A stretch of 64,000 nucleotides of DNA from Akkermansiaceae bacterium UBA2367 (GTDB lineage Bacteria > Verrucomicrobiota > Verrucomicrobiia > Verrucomicrobiales > DEV007), in contig DDTJ01000028.1 in assembly GCA_002344525.1 (NCBI GenBank), positions 32,747 to 96,746 of the forward strand. Reading direction: 5' to 3'. The translations under genes were made by a program, and so were the position numbers. The notes beneath the pieces were generated by a model, which was not told where the DNA came from, searched no databases, and saw only the letters and a program-made list of their open reading frames with translations. This document shows positions 55,100 through 63,928 of this stretch, piece by piece; the stretch's first letter is position 1, and each line of letters starts with the position of its first letter.

Positions 55100-56353
55100 A
55101 TGTCGTCCTCCCGCCTCGTTTCCTTGGCCTTCGTCCTTGGCCTTTCCCCGGTCTCGGGGAACGAGGCGGCGAACCCGCTCGCCTTCGCCGACCTCGCCGC
55201 GCCGGAGCACGACTACTGGAATCGCACGCCGAAGGATCCCTTCACTCGGATCAAGGACGATCTTGAGCAAGGGCGGCTCAACCTCGACGAGTCGTCGGAG
55301 CAGGGCTATCTCGTGAGCCTGCTCAAGGCGCTGAAGATCCCCGTCGAAACGCAGATGCTGGTCTACTCGACGACAAGCCTCCAGCTCAGCTTGATCTCGC
55401 CGAGAAGCCCCCGGGCGCTCTATTTCAACGACGACATCTACCTCGGCTATGTGCCCGGCGGGAAGATCGAGATCGTCTCCATCGACCCGGAACTGGGCGC
55501 GATCTTCTACATCTTCGACATTCCGAAGGCCGGGACGCGCCCGGTCGCGGAGCGCTCGCGACGCTGCATGAACTGCCACTCCGACGAGGACACGCGGGAG
55601 GTGCCGGGCATCGTCATCAAGTCGGTCATCCCCGGCCCGACTGGCGGCAGCCTCGAATCCTACCGACGCGGCCTCTCGGGTCATGAGATCCCGCTTTCGG
55701 ACCGTTTCGGCGGCTGGCATGTGACCGGGGCGGAGGAGATCGGCCCGCACTGGGGCAATCTCACGGGCCGCTTCACCCCGCAGGGCATCGTCACGACGCC
55801 GCTGCCGCCGGGCGAGCGCTTCGACTGGTCGATCTTTCCCGTGGCCACGAGCGACCTCCTCGCCCACCTCCTCCACGAGCATCAGGCGGGCTTCGTGAAC
55901 CGCGTCGTCGAGAGCCACTACCGCCTCCGCACCGCCCTCGCGCGGGGGAAGGGCAAGCTCCTCGAAACGGATCGCGCCGACATGGAGCGCCAAGTCGAGG
56001 AACTGGTCCGCTACCTCCTCTTCGCCGACGAGGCCCCCTTGCCGAAGGGCGGCATGGTGGGTGATCCCGCTTTGAAAGAGGCTTTCCTCGCGGACCGTCG
56101 CGCCGCCGCGAGCGGGGAGTCGCTGCGTGACTTCGACCTGAAGACGCACCTTTTCCGCAACCGCTGCAGCTACATGATCCACACCCCGCTCTTCCAGGCG
56201 CTGCCCGAGGGTTTCCGCCGTCGCCTCTACCAGCGCATGGACCGCGCCCTCGCGGCGAGCCCGGCGGACCGGGACTACGCGCATCTGCCTCCCGACGAGA
56301 AGGCGAGGATCCGCGCGATCCTCAAGGAGACGGTGCCGGGCGTGCCTTGGTGA
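55100..56353 (+). CDS. Exported cytochrome c-like protein of unknown function
   Basis: A 417-aa protein. The signal peptide (about residues 1-24) is followed by a region with no match I know (TQMLVYSTTSLQLSLISPRS; ALYFNDDIYLGYVPGGKIEI; AIFYIFDIPKAGTRPVAERS). It then has one haem c motif CMNCH (in RRCMNCHSDEDTREVP). The C-terminal half contains HLLHEHQAGFVNRVVESHYR and FRNRCSYMIHTPLFQALPEG. A single haem and several His are consistent with a periplasmic redox or peroxidase-like protein. Comparable proteins occur in planctomycetes and verrucomicrobia without assigned function. The start at 55100 gives the signal peptide directly. Confidence 0.78.
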   Translation: MSSSRLVSLAFVLGLSPVSGNEAANPLAFADLAAPEHDYWNRTPKDPFTRIKDDLEQGRLNLDESSEQGYLVSLLKALKIPVETQMLVYSTTSLQLSLISPRSPRALYFNDDIYLGYVPGGKIEIVSIDPELGAIFYIFDIPKAGTRPVAERSRRCMNCHSDEDTREVPGIVIKSVIPGPTGGSLESYRRGLSGHEIPLSDRFGGWHVTGAEEIGPHWGNLTGRFTPQGIVTTPLPPGERFDWSIFPVATSDLLAHLLHEHQAGFVNRVVESHYRLRTALARGKGKLLETDRADMERQVEELVRYLLFADEAPLPKGGMVGDPALKEAFLADRRAAASGESLRDFDLKTHLFRNRCSYMIHTPLFQALPEGFRRRLYQRMDRALAASPADRDYAHLPPDEKARIRAILKETVPGVPW

Positions 56354-56427
56354 GAGGACGGTAACCCGCCGGGCCGCTCAATTCCGCTCCGGCTCGACCC
56401 GCAAGCCCTATGATATGGGCCTCCGGC

Positions 56428-56493
56428 GACCGCTGATCTTCGCTGATCTTTTGGTTTGGGAAAATCAGCGTAGATCAGCGCCAATCAGCGGTC
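56428..56493. repeat. Dispersed palindrome family B, copy 2
   Basis: GACCGCTGAT (56428-56437) and ATCAGCGGTC (56484-56493) enclose repeated CGCTGATCTT and GATCAGCG units, the same arrangement as 50234-50293. It lies in the gap between the convergent cytochrome-like gene and pit. Confidence 0.65.
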
Positions 56494-56514
56494 CTTCGAA
56501 GAAGCGAGCGCCAG

Positions 56515-57993
56515 TCAGTCGATCCATCCGAAAAGCCGGAAGATCTCCACGAAGAAGTAACCCGCCAGCCCGGCGGCGGGCAGGGTCAGGACCCAAGCCC
56601 AGAGGATGCGCTCGACGAGGCGTAGCTTCAGCGCGTTGAAGCGTTTCGCGCAGCCGACGCCCATGATCGCGGTGGTGACGCTGTGGGTCGTGGAGACGGT
56701 CATCCCGAGCGCTCCGGTCGCGGCCAGCAGGGTGGCGGCGGTGGTCTCGGCGGCGAAGCCGTGGACGGGTTGCAGCTTCACCATCTTGTGCCCGAGGGTC
56801 TTGATGATGCGCCAGCCCCCGGCCATGGTCCCGGCGGCCATGGTGAGGGAGCAGATGATCTTGATCCACACGGGCACGTCGGGGGAGAGGTCCCGCACCT
56901 GCGCGGCGGCGGCGGGGAGGGGGGCGGTGCCGCCCTGTCGGGCGGCGTCCATGGCCCGGTCGAGGACGGTGTCCCAATGGGTGTGCTTCCCGGCGACCAT
57001 CGGCCCGAGGAGCGGGAGCTTCGGAAGGAGGCGGGCCTCCTCTGCTGCGAGGGCCTCCTCGTGCGTGGCGGAGGCGAGCGCCCCGGTGCGCGAGGCGGCT
57101 TCGTCGTCTCCGAGGGCGGCGAAGGCCTTGGCCGAGAGCGTGAGGAAGGCCTCGCGAAACTCGCCGCGCGGGAGCTTCGCGCCTTCCGCTTCGAGAGTGA
57201 GGGCGGCGTCGCGCAACGCTTCGGGTTTCGCGGCGGGGTCGAGGAGGAGGCGCAGGCCCTGTTCGGACTCCGGCGACTTGCCCATTTTGAGGAAGCCGAG
57301 CCATCCGGGGGTCTCGGCGAAGGTGCCCGCCGCCGTCGCGCTGACGAGGGCGAGGGTGATCACTCCCATGGTCTTCTGCGCGTCGGCGAGGCCGTGGGCG
57401 AATCCCATGAAGCCGGCGCTGGCGATTTGCGCCTTTCCGAAGAAGCGGTTCACGAAGCGGGGGCGGGCCGAGCGCAGGAGGAAATAGAAGAGTCCCATGA
57501 CGAGGAAGCCCCCGGTAAATCCGACGAGGGGCGAGGCGACCATGGGGATGACCACTTTGTGCAGCACGCCCTCCAGCACGACCTTGCCGTCCTTGACCTT
57601 TTCGACGGACCATTGGATCGCGCTGAAATTGTTGCCGGCCGCGGCGACGACGGCTCCGCAGATGCCGCCGACGAGGGCGTGGGTCGAGCTGGAGGGCAGA
57701 CCGAACCACCAGGTGATCAGGTTCCAGACGATTCCGCCGAGGAGGGCGCAGACGATGACGAGGGGGGAGACGAACTGGGCGTCGACCAGCCCGGAGGAGA
57801 CTGTCTTGGCCACGGCGTGCCCGGAGAGGGCCCCAATCAGGTTGGTGACGGTGGCGAGGAGGATGGCTTGCCGGGGAGTCAGCACCTTGGTTCCGACGAC
57901 GGTGGCGATGGAGTTCGCGGTGTCGTGGAATCCGTTGATGTACTCAAAGGCCAGCGCGATGAAGACGACGAGGAAGATGATCCCGAGAGTCAT
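56515..57993 (-). CDS. pit: Low-affinity inorganic phosphate transporter (PiT family)
   Basis: A 492-aa membrane protein with about 10-11 helices. Both signature repeats are present: GFHDTANSIATVVGTKVLTP (N-terminal) and GFAAETTAATLLAATGALGM...HSVTTAIMGVGCAKRF (C-terminal). FVLPSSSTHALVGGICGAVV-like sequence (GLPSSSTHALVGGI) is the conserved substrate block. A large hydrophilic loop (about residues 230-370) interrupts the middle. It takes up phosphate with a cation (metal phosphate/H+ symport). It starts 12 bp after the DUF47 gene; such pairs are common. Confidence 0.95.
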   Translation of the reverse strand: MTLGIIFLVVFIALAFEYINGFHDTANSIATVVGTKVLTPRQAILLATVTNLIGALSGHAVAKTVSSGLVDAQFVSPLVIVCALLGGIVWNLITWWFGLPSSSTHALVGGICGAVVAAAGNNFSAIQWSVEKVKDGKVVLEGVLHKVVIPMVASPLVGFTGGFLVMGLFYFLLRSARPRFVNRFFGKAQIASAGFMGFAHGLADAQKTMGVITLALVSATAAGTFAETPGWLGFLKMGKSPESEQGLRLLLDPAAKPEALRDAALTLEAEGAKLPRGEFREAFLTLSAKAFAALGDDEAASRTGALASATHEEALAAEEARLLPKLPLLGPMVAGKHTHWDTVLDRAMDAARQGGTAPLPAAAAQVRDLSPDVPVWIKIICSLTMAAGTMAGGWRIIKTLGHKMVKLQPVHGFAAETTAATLLAATGALGMTVSTTHSVTTAIMGVGCAKRFNALKLRLVERILWAWVLTLPAAGLAGYFFVEIFRLFGWID

Positions 57994-58005
57994 GGCGGGC
58001 CTGCC

Positions 58006-58635
58006 TCACGAATTCTTGAGGACGATGTGGGAAACCGTGGCGCAGGCGTCGCGGCAGCGGTCGATGACCTTCTCAAGCAGGTCGTAGAGGTCGCGCAGGG
58101 CCATGGCGCGGAAGGGGTCCATTGAGCCGGAGTAGATCTCCTTCAGGTAACCGACGACGAGCTGGTCAGCGCGACCCTCCAGCTCCTGCATCCGGTCGTT
58201 CTCAGCTTTGATCGCCTCCAGCTTCGGGCTTTTCGGGAGCATGTCGACCATGCGCACCACCACGGAGGCGGCTTCCTGGGCGATGGCCATCTGCGAGGTG
58301 AAGTCGCCCGGCTTCACGAGATGATGCATGATCTCGTAGCGCTCGCCGAATTTCTCGACGGTCTTCGGGATGCGGTAGAGGGCGTGGGAGAGGGTTTCGA
58401 TGTCCTCGCGCTCCAGCGCCGTCACGAAGACGCGAACGAGTTCCTCGCTGATGATCCCGGCGATCTTCTTCTCGTGACGCCGGGCCACCGCGAGGTCGGC
58501 GAGGGGGACGCTGCCGTCGGCTTCGACGAGGAGCCGGGCGAGAGCCTCGATGCTCTGATGCGCCGACTTCGCGCTTTCGGAGAGAAGCTCGAAGAAGGGG
58601 TCGGATTTTCCGAAAAGTCTGGCGAGGGAGAACAC
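58006..58635 (-). CDS. DUF47 / PhoU-like protein, Pit accessory protein
   Basis: A 209-aa helical protein of the DUF47 family (MFSLARLFGKSDPFFELLSE, SAKSAHQSIEALARLLVEAD, RVFVTALEREDIETLSHALY, FRAMALRDLYDLLEKVIDRC). It is encoded immediately before pit in many bacteria and probably controls Pit activity or phosphate signalling. Several conserved Asp/Glu pairs fit PhoU-like metal sites. It starts 12 bp upstream of pit and 77 bp downstream of the membrane protein gene. Confidence 0.93.
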   Translation of the reverse strand: MFSLARLFGKSDPFFELLSESAKSAHQSIEALARLLVEADGSVPLADLAVARRHEKKIAGIISEELVRVFVTALEREDIETLSHALYRIPKTVEKFGERYEIMHHLVKPGDFTSQMAIAQEAASVVVRMVDMLPKSPKLEAIKAENDRMQELEGRADQLVVGYLKEIYSGSMDPFRAMALRDLYDLLEKVIDRCRDACATVSHIVLKNS

Positions 58636-58712
58636 GCCCCGAATCTGGCCGGGATCGCCGGCTTTTCAAATCCTCTCTGCGGGAAAGTCGCGGTCTGTCC
58701 GCGAGGGAGGGG

Positions 58713-59453
58713 TCAGGGGCGCGACAGCGGCTGGACTTTCCGGGCTTTTTGAAGCGGCGGCACCATTGGCGCTTCGATGTGTTCGCTGCCGGAGGGCGGC
58801 GCGGGCACGGGCTCCGCCCGGTAGGGTCCCGCCGGGGCTGCGGGCCGCGCCACGGGGGCGGCGGGGAGGCGCGTCCTCTGCGTTCCCTCGGCGGGCGGGG
58901 GGGAGGGGACGGTGGTCTTCCGGTCCGTCCGGCCTTTCCGGTCGATGGGGGCGTCGTGCTGTCTCAGATTGGGGTGGTAGGCGAGGGCGTCCTGGTAGTT
59001 CAGCCACATCGAGCTCTTCATGGCGAGGAGTCCGAGCAGGATCGTGGCGATGGAGAGCCAGAAGCCGATGCGGTTCCGGTGGATGCCGATCATCAGGGTG
59101 GCGAAGGCGCAGAGGACGAGCAGGCGGAACTGCCAGGCGGCGGCGATCCAAGCCTCGGTGTTTTCGGAAAACCCCTTCACCCGTGCGGGCGAGCTGATTT
59201 TGTAGACCTGCTCCATGCGCGGTTCGGCGGCGAGGCGCGCCTCCTTGTAGGGGAAATGGGCCATCGCGGCGACACCGATCACGACGAGGGCGGAAATCTG
59301 GAGCCTCGGGGCCTTGGCGCAGAACCCAGCCACGAGCATCCCGACCCCGGCGAGGAGGCCGTAGGAGATGATGGGCTCCAGCAGTAGGTAGCGATACTCC
59401 GGATCGCCGATGGCTCTCAGCAGATTTTCGATTTGGATGATGAACTCGCTCAT
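58713..59453 (-). CDS. Hypothetical membrane protein with Pro-rich tail
   Basis: A 246-aa protein. The N-terminal 150 residues hold four or five membrane helices (IISYGLLAGVGMLVAGFCAK, ISALVVIGVAAMAHFPYK, LLVLCAFATLMIGIHRNRIG, FWLSIATILLGLLAMKSSMW). The C-terminal 90 residues are Pro/Ala/Arg-rich and disordered. I do not recognise a family. It lies between ruvB and the phosphate transport pair in one minus-strand run (33- and 77-bp gaps), so it may be co-transcribed. Function unknown. Confidence 0.75.
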   Translation of the reverse strand: MSEFIIQIENLLRAIGDPEYRYLLLEPIISYGLLAGVGMLVAGFCAKAPRLQISALVVIGVAAMAHFPYKEARLAAEPRMEQVYKISSPARVKGFSENTEAWIAAAWQFRLLVLCAFATLMIGIHRNRIGFWLSIATILLGLLAMKSSMWLNYQDALAYHPNLRQHDAPIDRKGRTDRKTTVPSPPPAEGTQRTRLPAAPVARPAAPAGPYRAEPVPAPPSGSEHIEAPMVPPLQKARKVQPLSRP

Positions 59454-59486
59454 GGCGGCTCGAGTGGAGGATGGGACGGGCCCGGT

Positions 59487-60512
59487 TCAGAAAAGCGTGG
59501 GCTGGTCGCCCCCGGCCGAGGCGGGCGGGACGAGGCCGAGCTTGCGCCACGCGAGGGGCAGGGCGCTGCGGCCGCGCGGGGTGCGCTTGAGATAGCCTTT
59601 CAGGATCAGGTAGGGTTCGTAAACCTCGTTGATGGTGGCCTCGTCCTCGCCCACGGCCACGGCGATGGAATTGATGCCGACGGGGCCGCCGTGGTATTTG
59701 TGGACCACGGCTTCGAGGATGCGCTTGTCCATTTCGTCGAGACCGTCCTCGTCGATGTCGAGCATGGCGAGGGCGGCGCGGGCGACGTCGCGGGTGATGG
59801 CGTTGTCCGCCCGGACTTGGGCGTAGTCGCGCACCCAGCGGAGGAGGCCGTTGGCGATACGCGGGGTGCCGCGGCTGCGCGCACCGATCTCAAGCGCCCC
59901 GGCCTCCTCGATGGGCACGCCGAGGAGGGAGGCGGAGCGGCGGATGATGACGACGAGCTCCTCCGGCGAGTAGTAGTCGAGCCGGTTCGTGATCCCGAAG
60001 CGCGAGAGCAGCGGGCGCGTGAGCATCCCGGCCTTGGTCGTGGCCCCGACGAGGGTGAACTTCGGCAGGGAGAGGGAGATGGAGCGGGCGCTAGGTCCCT
60101 GGTCGATGATGATGTCGAGTTTGAAGTCCTCCATCGCCGGGTAGAGATACTCTTCGATGGCGGGGTGAAGACGGTGGATCTCGTCGATGAAGAGGAAGTC
60201 GCCGTGCTGGAGGTTCGTGAGGATGCCCGCCAAGTCGCCCGCCTTCTCGATCTGGGGGCCGCTGGTGAGGTGGATCTCCGTCCCGAACGCCCGCGCGAGG
60301 ATGTGGGCGAGGGTTGTCTTGCCCAAGCCCGGCGGGCCGCAGAGGAGGACGTGGTCGAGCGCGTCCTGCCGCCCCTTCGCCGCCTCGACCATCAGCATGA
60401 GACGCTCCTTCACCTTCGCCTGGCCACAGAACTCCTCGAAATCCGGCGGACGCAGGCTTTGTTCGAACTCCCGCGCGGGCTGGGCCGCCGGGTCGCTGGA
60501 GGAGGAAGGCAC
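59487..60512 (-). CDS. ruvB: Holliday junction branch migration helicase RuvB
   Basis: A 341-aa AAA+ motor that drives RuvA-bound four-way junctions in recombination repair. Walker A GPPGLGKTTLAHILA, Walker B FLFIDEIHRLHPAIEEYLY, sensor 1 LVGATTKAGMLTRPLLSRFG and C-terminal winged helix (EPYLILKGYLKRTPRGRSAL) are all present. RPPDFEEFCGQAKVKERL is the N-terminal signature. Length is typical (about 340 aa). It is divergent from bamA; ruvA and ruvC are not in the window. A perfect TATAAT is present on the minus strand at 60587-60582. Confidence 0.96.
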   Translation of the reverse strand: MPSSSSDPAAQPAREFEQSLRPPDFEEFCGQAKVKERLMLMVEAAKGRQDALDHVLLCGPPGLGKTTLAHILARAFGTEIHLTSGPQIEKAGDLAGILTNLQHGDFLFIDEIHRLHPAIEEYLYPAMEDFKLDIIIDQGPSARSISLSLPKFTLVGATTKAGMLTRPLLSRFGITNRLDYYSPEELVVIIRRSASLLGVPIEEAGALEIGARSRGTPRIANGLLRWVRDYAQVRADNAITRDVARAALAMLDIDEDGLDEMDKRILEAVVHKYHGGPVGINSIAVAVGEDEATINEVYEPYLILKGYLKRTPRGRSALPLAWRKLGLVPPASAGGDQPTLF

Positions 60513-60817
60513 GGTTGGAACAAGGGTTTATCTTAAAATATTAAATGATCAATATTTCCAGAAAATAAAGATAACATAAAAATTATAAAAGTCGATAGGA
60601 TTCGCTTGCGACCTCTCCGATTTGCGATAATCGATTGCGGAACGCGGGAATCGGTCGTTTAGTTGGCACGAATCCCGCCTCTCCCGTAGGGAGCCGGAGG
60701 CAAATTCCGACTTGACGTAGAGCTTGGCAGTTCTACTTAGTTTGGTTTGTTCCGCGCCTTCGCGGGATTCGCACGAACACCGCCCACCGCCGCACGGAAC
60801 AGATTTCCCCCCCCCAG
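60513..60817. promoter_or_regulatory. AT-rich divergent region between ruvB and bamA
   Basis: A 305-bp region without a gene. Positions about 60530-60592 are very AT-rich compared with the rest of the window. On the minus strand TATAAT (60587-60582) is a good -10 box for ruvB, though its -35 is poor. On the plus side GATAAT (60626-60631) and TTGACG (60715-60720) are possible bamA elements with no ideal partner. GTAGAGC/GTTCTAC around 60719-60738 forms a small stem. Confidence 0.4.
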
Positions 60818-63130
60818 ATGAATTTCCCGAGAACCGCCCGAGTCCGAACGCCCCTACCGTCCCTCGCCGCGCTCCTGTGCGGAGCCTTCCTCGCTTTCGC
60901 GGGTTTGGCTGACCTCGTCGCCCGTGAGGGTGCGACGGTGAAATCCATCGATGTGCGTTACGTCGGCAGCCAGACCGTCTCCCCCGAGCGCCTCCTCTCC
61001 CACATTTCCACCCGGGTCGGGGACAGGCTCTCCGTCGCCCAGATCGATGAGGACGTGAAAAGCCTCTACGCCAGCGGCGATGTCGAGAACGTCCGCATCC
61101 TCGCCGAGGAGACGGGCGGCGGAGTCGCCCTCATCGTCGTCGCCCAGACCCGCGCCGTCTACGGCGGGGCCGAGTTCGTCGGTAACACCCTCGTCGAAAC
61201 CTCCAAGCTGGCCAAGAAAGTCGAGTTGAAGCTCAATAAGCCCATCGACGAGGCCGCCCTGCGCACCGCCCGCCAAGACATTCAAGAGATCTACCGCAAG
61301 AAAGGCTTCTCGGAGGCGACCGTAAGCTACCGCATCGGTGCCCCCAGTGCAGAGGGCTACTCGAAGGTCGTCTTCACTATCGACGAGGGCACTCAAGGCG
61401 TTCTGCGCAACGTCGAGTTCGTCGGCAACACCTCCTTCACCGCCAGTCAGCTCAAGGAGAAGATGTCGCAGAAGGAGAAGGGCATCAAGACAATCTTCGG
61501 CAAGTCCGGGGCCACCGATCCCGAGACCCTCGCCCAGGACGTGATCTCCATCGAGGACCACTACCGTGACCACGGCTACCTCAACGCCCGCGTCGTCAAC
61601 GTGTCCCGCGTCCGCGTCGATGCGAAGCACGTCGACGTGGTCTTCACCGTCGATGAGGGCCAGACCTACGTCGTCGACAGCATCGCGGTGAGAGGCGTCA
61701 CCACGCTGAACATGCAGGAGGATGTCCTCCCTTACCTCAAGACCGAGGCCGGAAGCGCTTTCGCGGGTAACAAGCTCAAGGACGACATCAAGCTCATCAC
61801 CGACCAGTATGGGAGGCGCGGCTACGCCGAGGCCCGGGTCGTCCCCCGCCTCGACGATGCCGGCGGTGGTGCCGTGCGCGTCGTCCTCGACGTCACCGAA
61901 GGCCGTGCCTACAAGGTCGGCCAAGTCCACATCGAGGGGAACGACAAGACCAAGGACCACGTCATCCGCCGCGAGCTCCCGCTGGAGCCGGGTGAGCCCT
62001 ACAACACGGCCAAGACCGACGTGACCCGCCGCCGTCTTGAGAATATGAACTACTTCTCCAGCGTCGAGGTGATGCCGGTGGACACCAGCTACATCGACGA
62101 GAAGGATCTCCTCATCCGCGTGGTTGAGAAGCCCACCGGCTCCATCAACTTCGGGGCGGGCTTCAGCTCCATCGACAGCCTCACCGGCTTCTTCGAGCTG
62201 ACCCAGTCCAACTTCGATCTTTTCGATTGGCCGCATCTCACTGGTGGAGGCCAGCGCTTCCGCCTCAACGTCCGGGCCGGTTCCGAGCGCACGGACGCCA
62301 GCATCTCCATCACCGAGCCTTGGTTCCTCGGTCAGCGCCTCGCCCTCACCACCGAGGCCTACTACCGCGACCTCCAGTTCCTGAGCACCCAGTATGACCA
62401 GACCAATGTCGGGGGGCTGATCTCCCTGCGCAAGTCCGTTGGCGAGCACACTTACGTCGTGGGCGATTTCCGCGTCGAGCAGATCGAGATCGACGCCGCA
62501 CCGACCGCCACTGCCCTCTTCTTGGCCGAGGAAGGCGAGTTCATCAAGAGTTCGTTCGAGGCCAGGATCGTGCATGACACGCGCGACAACGTCTTCCTGC
62601 CGCGCGAAGGACACAAGGTCTCCGCCGGCTTCGAATTCGTCGGACTCGGCGGCGATGTCGACGACACCATCGTGTCGATCAGCGGGGCGCAGTACTTCAC
62701 CCTGCCCCGCGACATCATCCTCAGCTTCAGCGGCGAGTTCAACCACTCCACCGACGGCAATCACATCTTCACCCGCCACCACCTCGGCGGAGCCAACAAC
62801 CTGCGAGGCTTCGACTACCGTGACGTGGGTCCGCGCGATCCGGGGAGCAACGAGACCCTCGGTGGCAGGACCTCGTGGTATGGCACGGCCGAGGTCACTG
62901 TACCCATCGTCGAGAAGATCCGGGCAGCCCTCTTCTACGATGTCGGCGAAGTCAGCGACGGCCCCGCTGGTTCTGTTGGTGGCGGGATCAATTCCGACTG
63001 GGGTATCGGCCTTCGCCTCTTCGTGCTAGGCAGCGCACCGGTCCGTCTCGACTACGCCTTCCCCGTTCAAGCGGACGCCTTCAACGACGGCGGTGGTCGC
63101 TTCCAGTTCACGATGGGGGCGACGTTCTGA
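60818..63130 (+). CDS. bamA: Outer membrane protein assembly factor BamA
   Basis: A 770-aa outer-membrane protein that folds and inserts beta-barrel proteins. After a signal sequence (about residues 1-35) come five POTRA domains (ISTRVGDRLSVAQIDEDVKS; AVYGGAEFVGNTLVETSKLA; VLRNVEFVGNTSFTASQLKE; VVDSIAVRGVTTLNMQEDVL; KVGQVHIEGNDKTKDHVIRR). A 16-strand barrel follows, with a VRGY-like LRGFDYRDVGPRD loop and a C-terminal aromatic residue (FQFTMGATF). Length and order match BamA. Its neighbours ompH and lpxD confirm the usual cell-envelope cluster. Confidence 0.96.
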   Translation: MNFPRTARVRTPLPSLAALLCGAFLAFAGLADLVAREGATVKSIDVRYVGSQTVSPERLLSHISTRVGDRLSVAQIDEDVKSLYASGDVENVRILAEETGGGVALIVVAQTRAVYGGAEFVGNTLVETSKLAKKVELKLNKPIDEAALRTARQDIQEIYRKKGFSEATVSYRIGAPSAEGYSKVVFTIDEGTQGVLRNVEFVGNTSFTASQLKEKMSQKEKGIKTIFGKSGATDPETLAQDVISIEDHYRDHGYLNARVVNVSRVRVDAKHVDVVFTVDEGQTYVVDSIAVRGVTTLNMQEDVLPYLKTEAGSAFAGNKLKDDIKLITDQYGRRGYAEARVVPRLDDAGGGAVRVVLDVTEGRAYKVGQVHIEGNDKTKDHVIRRELPLEPGEPYNTAKTDVTRRRLENMNYFSSVEVMPVDTSYIDEKDLLIRVVEKPTGSINFGAGFSSIDSLTGFFELTQSNFDLFDWPHLTGGGQRFRLNVRAGSERTDASISITEPWFLGQRLALTTEAYYRDLQFLSTQYDQTNVGGLISLRKSVGEHTYVVGDFRVEQIEIDAAPTATALFLAEEGEFIKSSFEARIVHDTRDNVFLPREGHKVSAGFEFVGLGGDVDDTIVSISGAQYFTLPRDIILSFSGEFNHSTDGNHIFTRHHLGGANNLRGFDYRDVGPRDPGSNETLGGRTSWYGTAEVTVPIVEKIRAALFYDVGEVSDGPAGSVGGGINSDWGIGLRLFVLGSAPVRLDYAFPVQADAFNDGGGRFQFTMGATF

Positions 63131-63260
63131 TCCAGTTGGGGGCTTCGGGGACTTTTTCTAAGATTCCCCGGCTCCGCTTCGTTTGATCAAGTGCCGCCGA
63201 GGCGAACGACGTATTTCCACGCATCGTCCCGGTCGATTCAACCTTTCCGAAACCAACCCC

Positions 63261-63875
63261 ATGAAACGCCATCTGCCCTGCCTGCTCGCCATCCTCCTGC
63301 CCTTCGCCGTCAACGCGCAGGAGTTGAAGATCGCCGTCGTCGATATGCAGGAGGCGCTGAACAAATACTACAAGACCGAGATCCAAGTGAAGCAGATCAA
63401 CGATCTCGCCGATGAGAAGCGCAAGAACCTCGACGAGCGTTCCGCGGCTTACCAGCAGATGACCAACCAAGCGGCCGAGCTGGATGCCGTCTACAAGGAT
63501 ACTCTGTTGGCCGAACCCAAACGCAAGGAGGCTCTTGAGAAACTTCAAGTGCTGTTGCAAGAACGCGCCGCCAAGGGCAAGGAGATCAGCGACGCCCAGC
63601 GGAAGGCCTCGACTGAGGTGATGACCGCCCGTCAAGAGATGGAGGAGACCCTCGTCGGCGAGATCAAGAAGACCGTCGACGCCCTCGTGCAGGCGCAGGG
63701 TCTCGATCTCGTCTTCGACAAATCCTTCCTGCCCAAGGCGAACAAGGCGATCCTCTACACCTCTCCCAACGTGAAGGATCTCACCGAGGAGGTGGTGGCC
63801 ACTCTCAATGCGGACGCTCCCGCCGGTGCGACGACCTCGGCGAAACCGGCCACTGAGACTTCCGGGACGAACTGA
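63261..63875 (+). CDS. ompH: OmpH/Skp-family periplasmic chaperone
   Basis: A 204-aa protein. The signal peptide (about residues 1-19, LLPFAVNAQE) is followed by the beta-strand ELKIAVVDMQEALNKYYKTE and a long coiled-coil tentacle (about residues 45-140; QIKQINDLADEKRKNLDERS and EKLQVLLQERAAKGKEISDA). The C-terminal strand returns as LDLVFDKSFLPKANKAILYT. Skp escorts unfolded outer-membrane proteins to BamA. It lies between bamA and lpxD, the usual order. The Pro/Thr/Ser tail is disordered. The ATG at 63261 was chosen because it gives the signal peptide. Confidence 0.93.
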   Translation: MKRHLPCLLAILLPFAVNAQELKIAVVDMQEALNKYYKTEIQVKQINDLADEKRKNLDERSAAYQQMTNQAAELDAVYKDTLLAEPKRKEALEKLQVLLQERAAKGKEISDAQRKASTEVMTARQEMEETLVGEIKKTVDALVQAQGLDLVFDKSFLPKANKAILYTSPNVKDLTEEVVATLNADAPAGATTSAKPATETSGTN

Positions 63876-63928
63876 GGCCCTGCCCCAAGGCGCACCCCGC
63901 CTGACCGGGGGATGTCGGTCCTGCTTCG

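Noticed and set aside
60664..60680. Possible sigma-54 promoter upstream of bamA (TGGCACG followed by GC at the right spacing)
   Set aside because: The -24 box is good but the -12 T residues are absent, and bamA is an essential housekeeping gene not expected under sigma-54 control.
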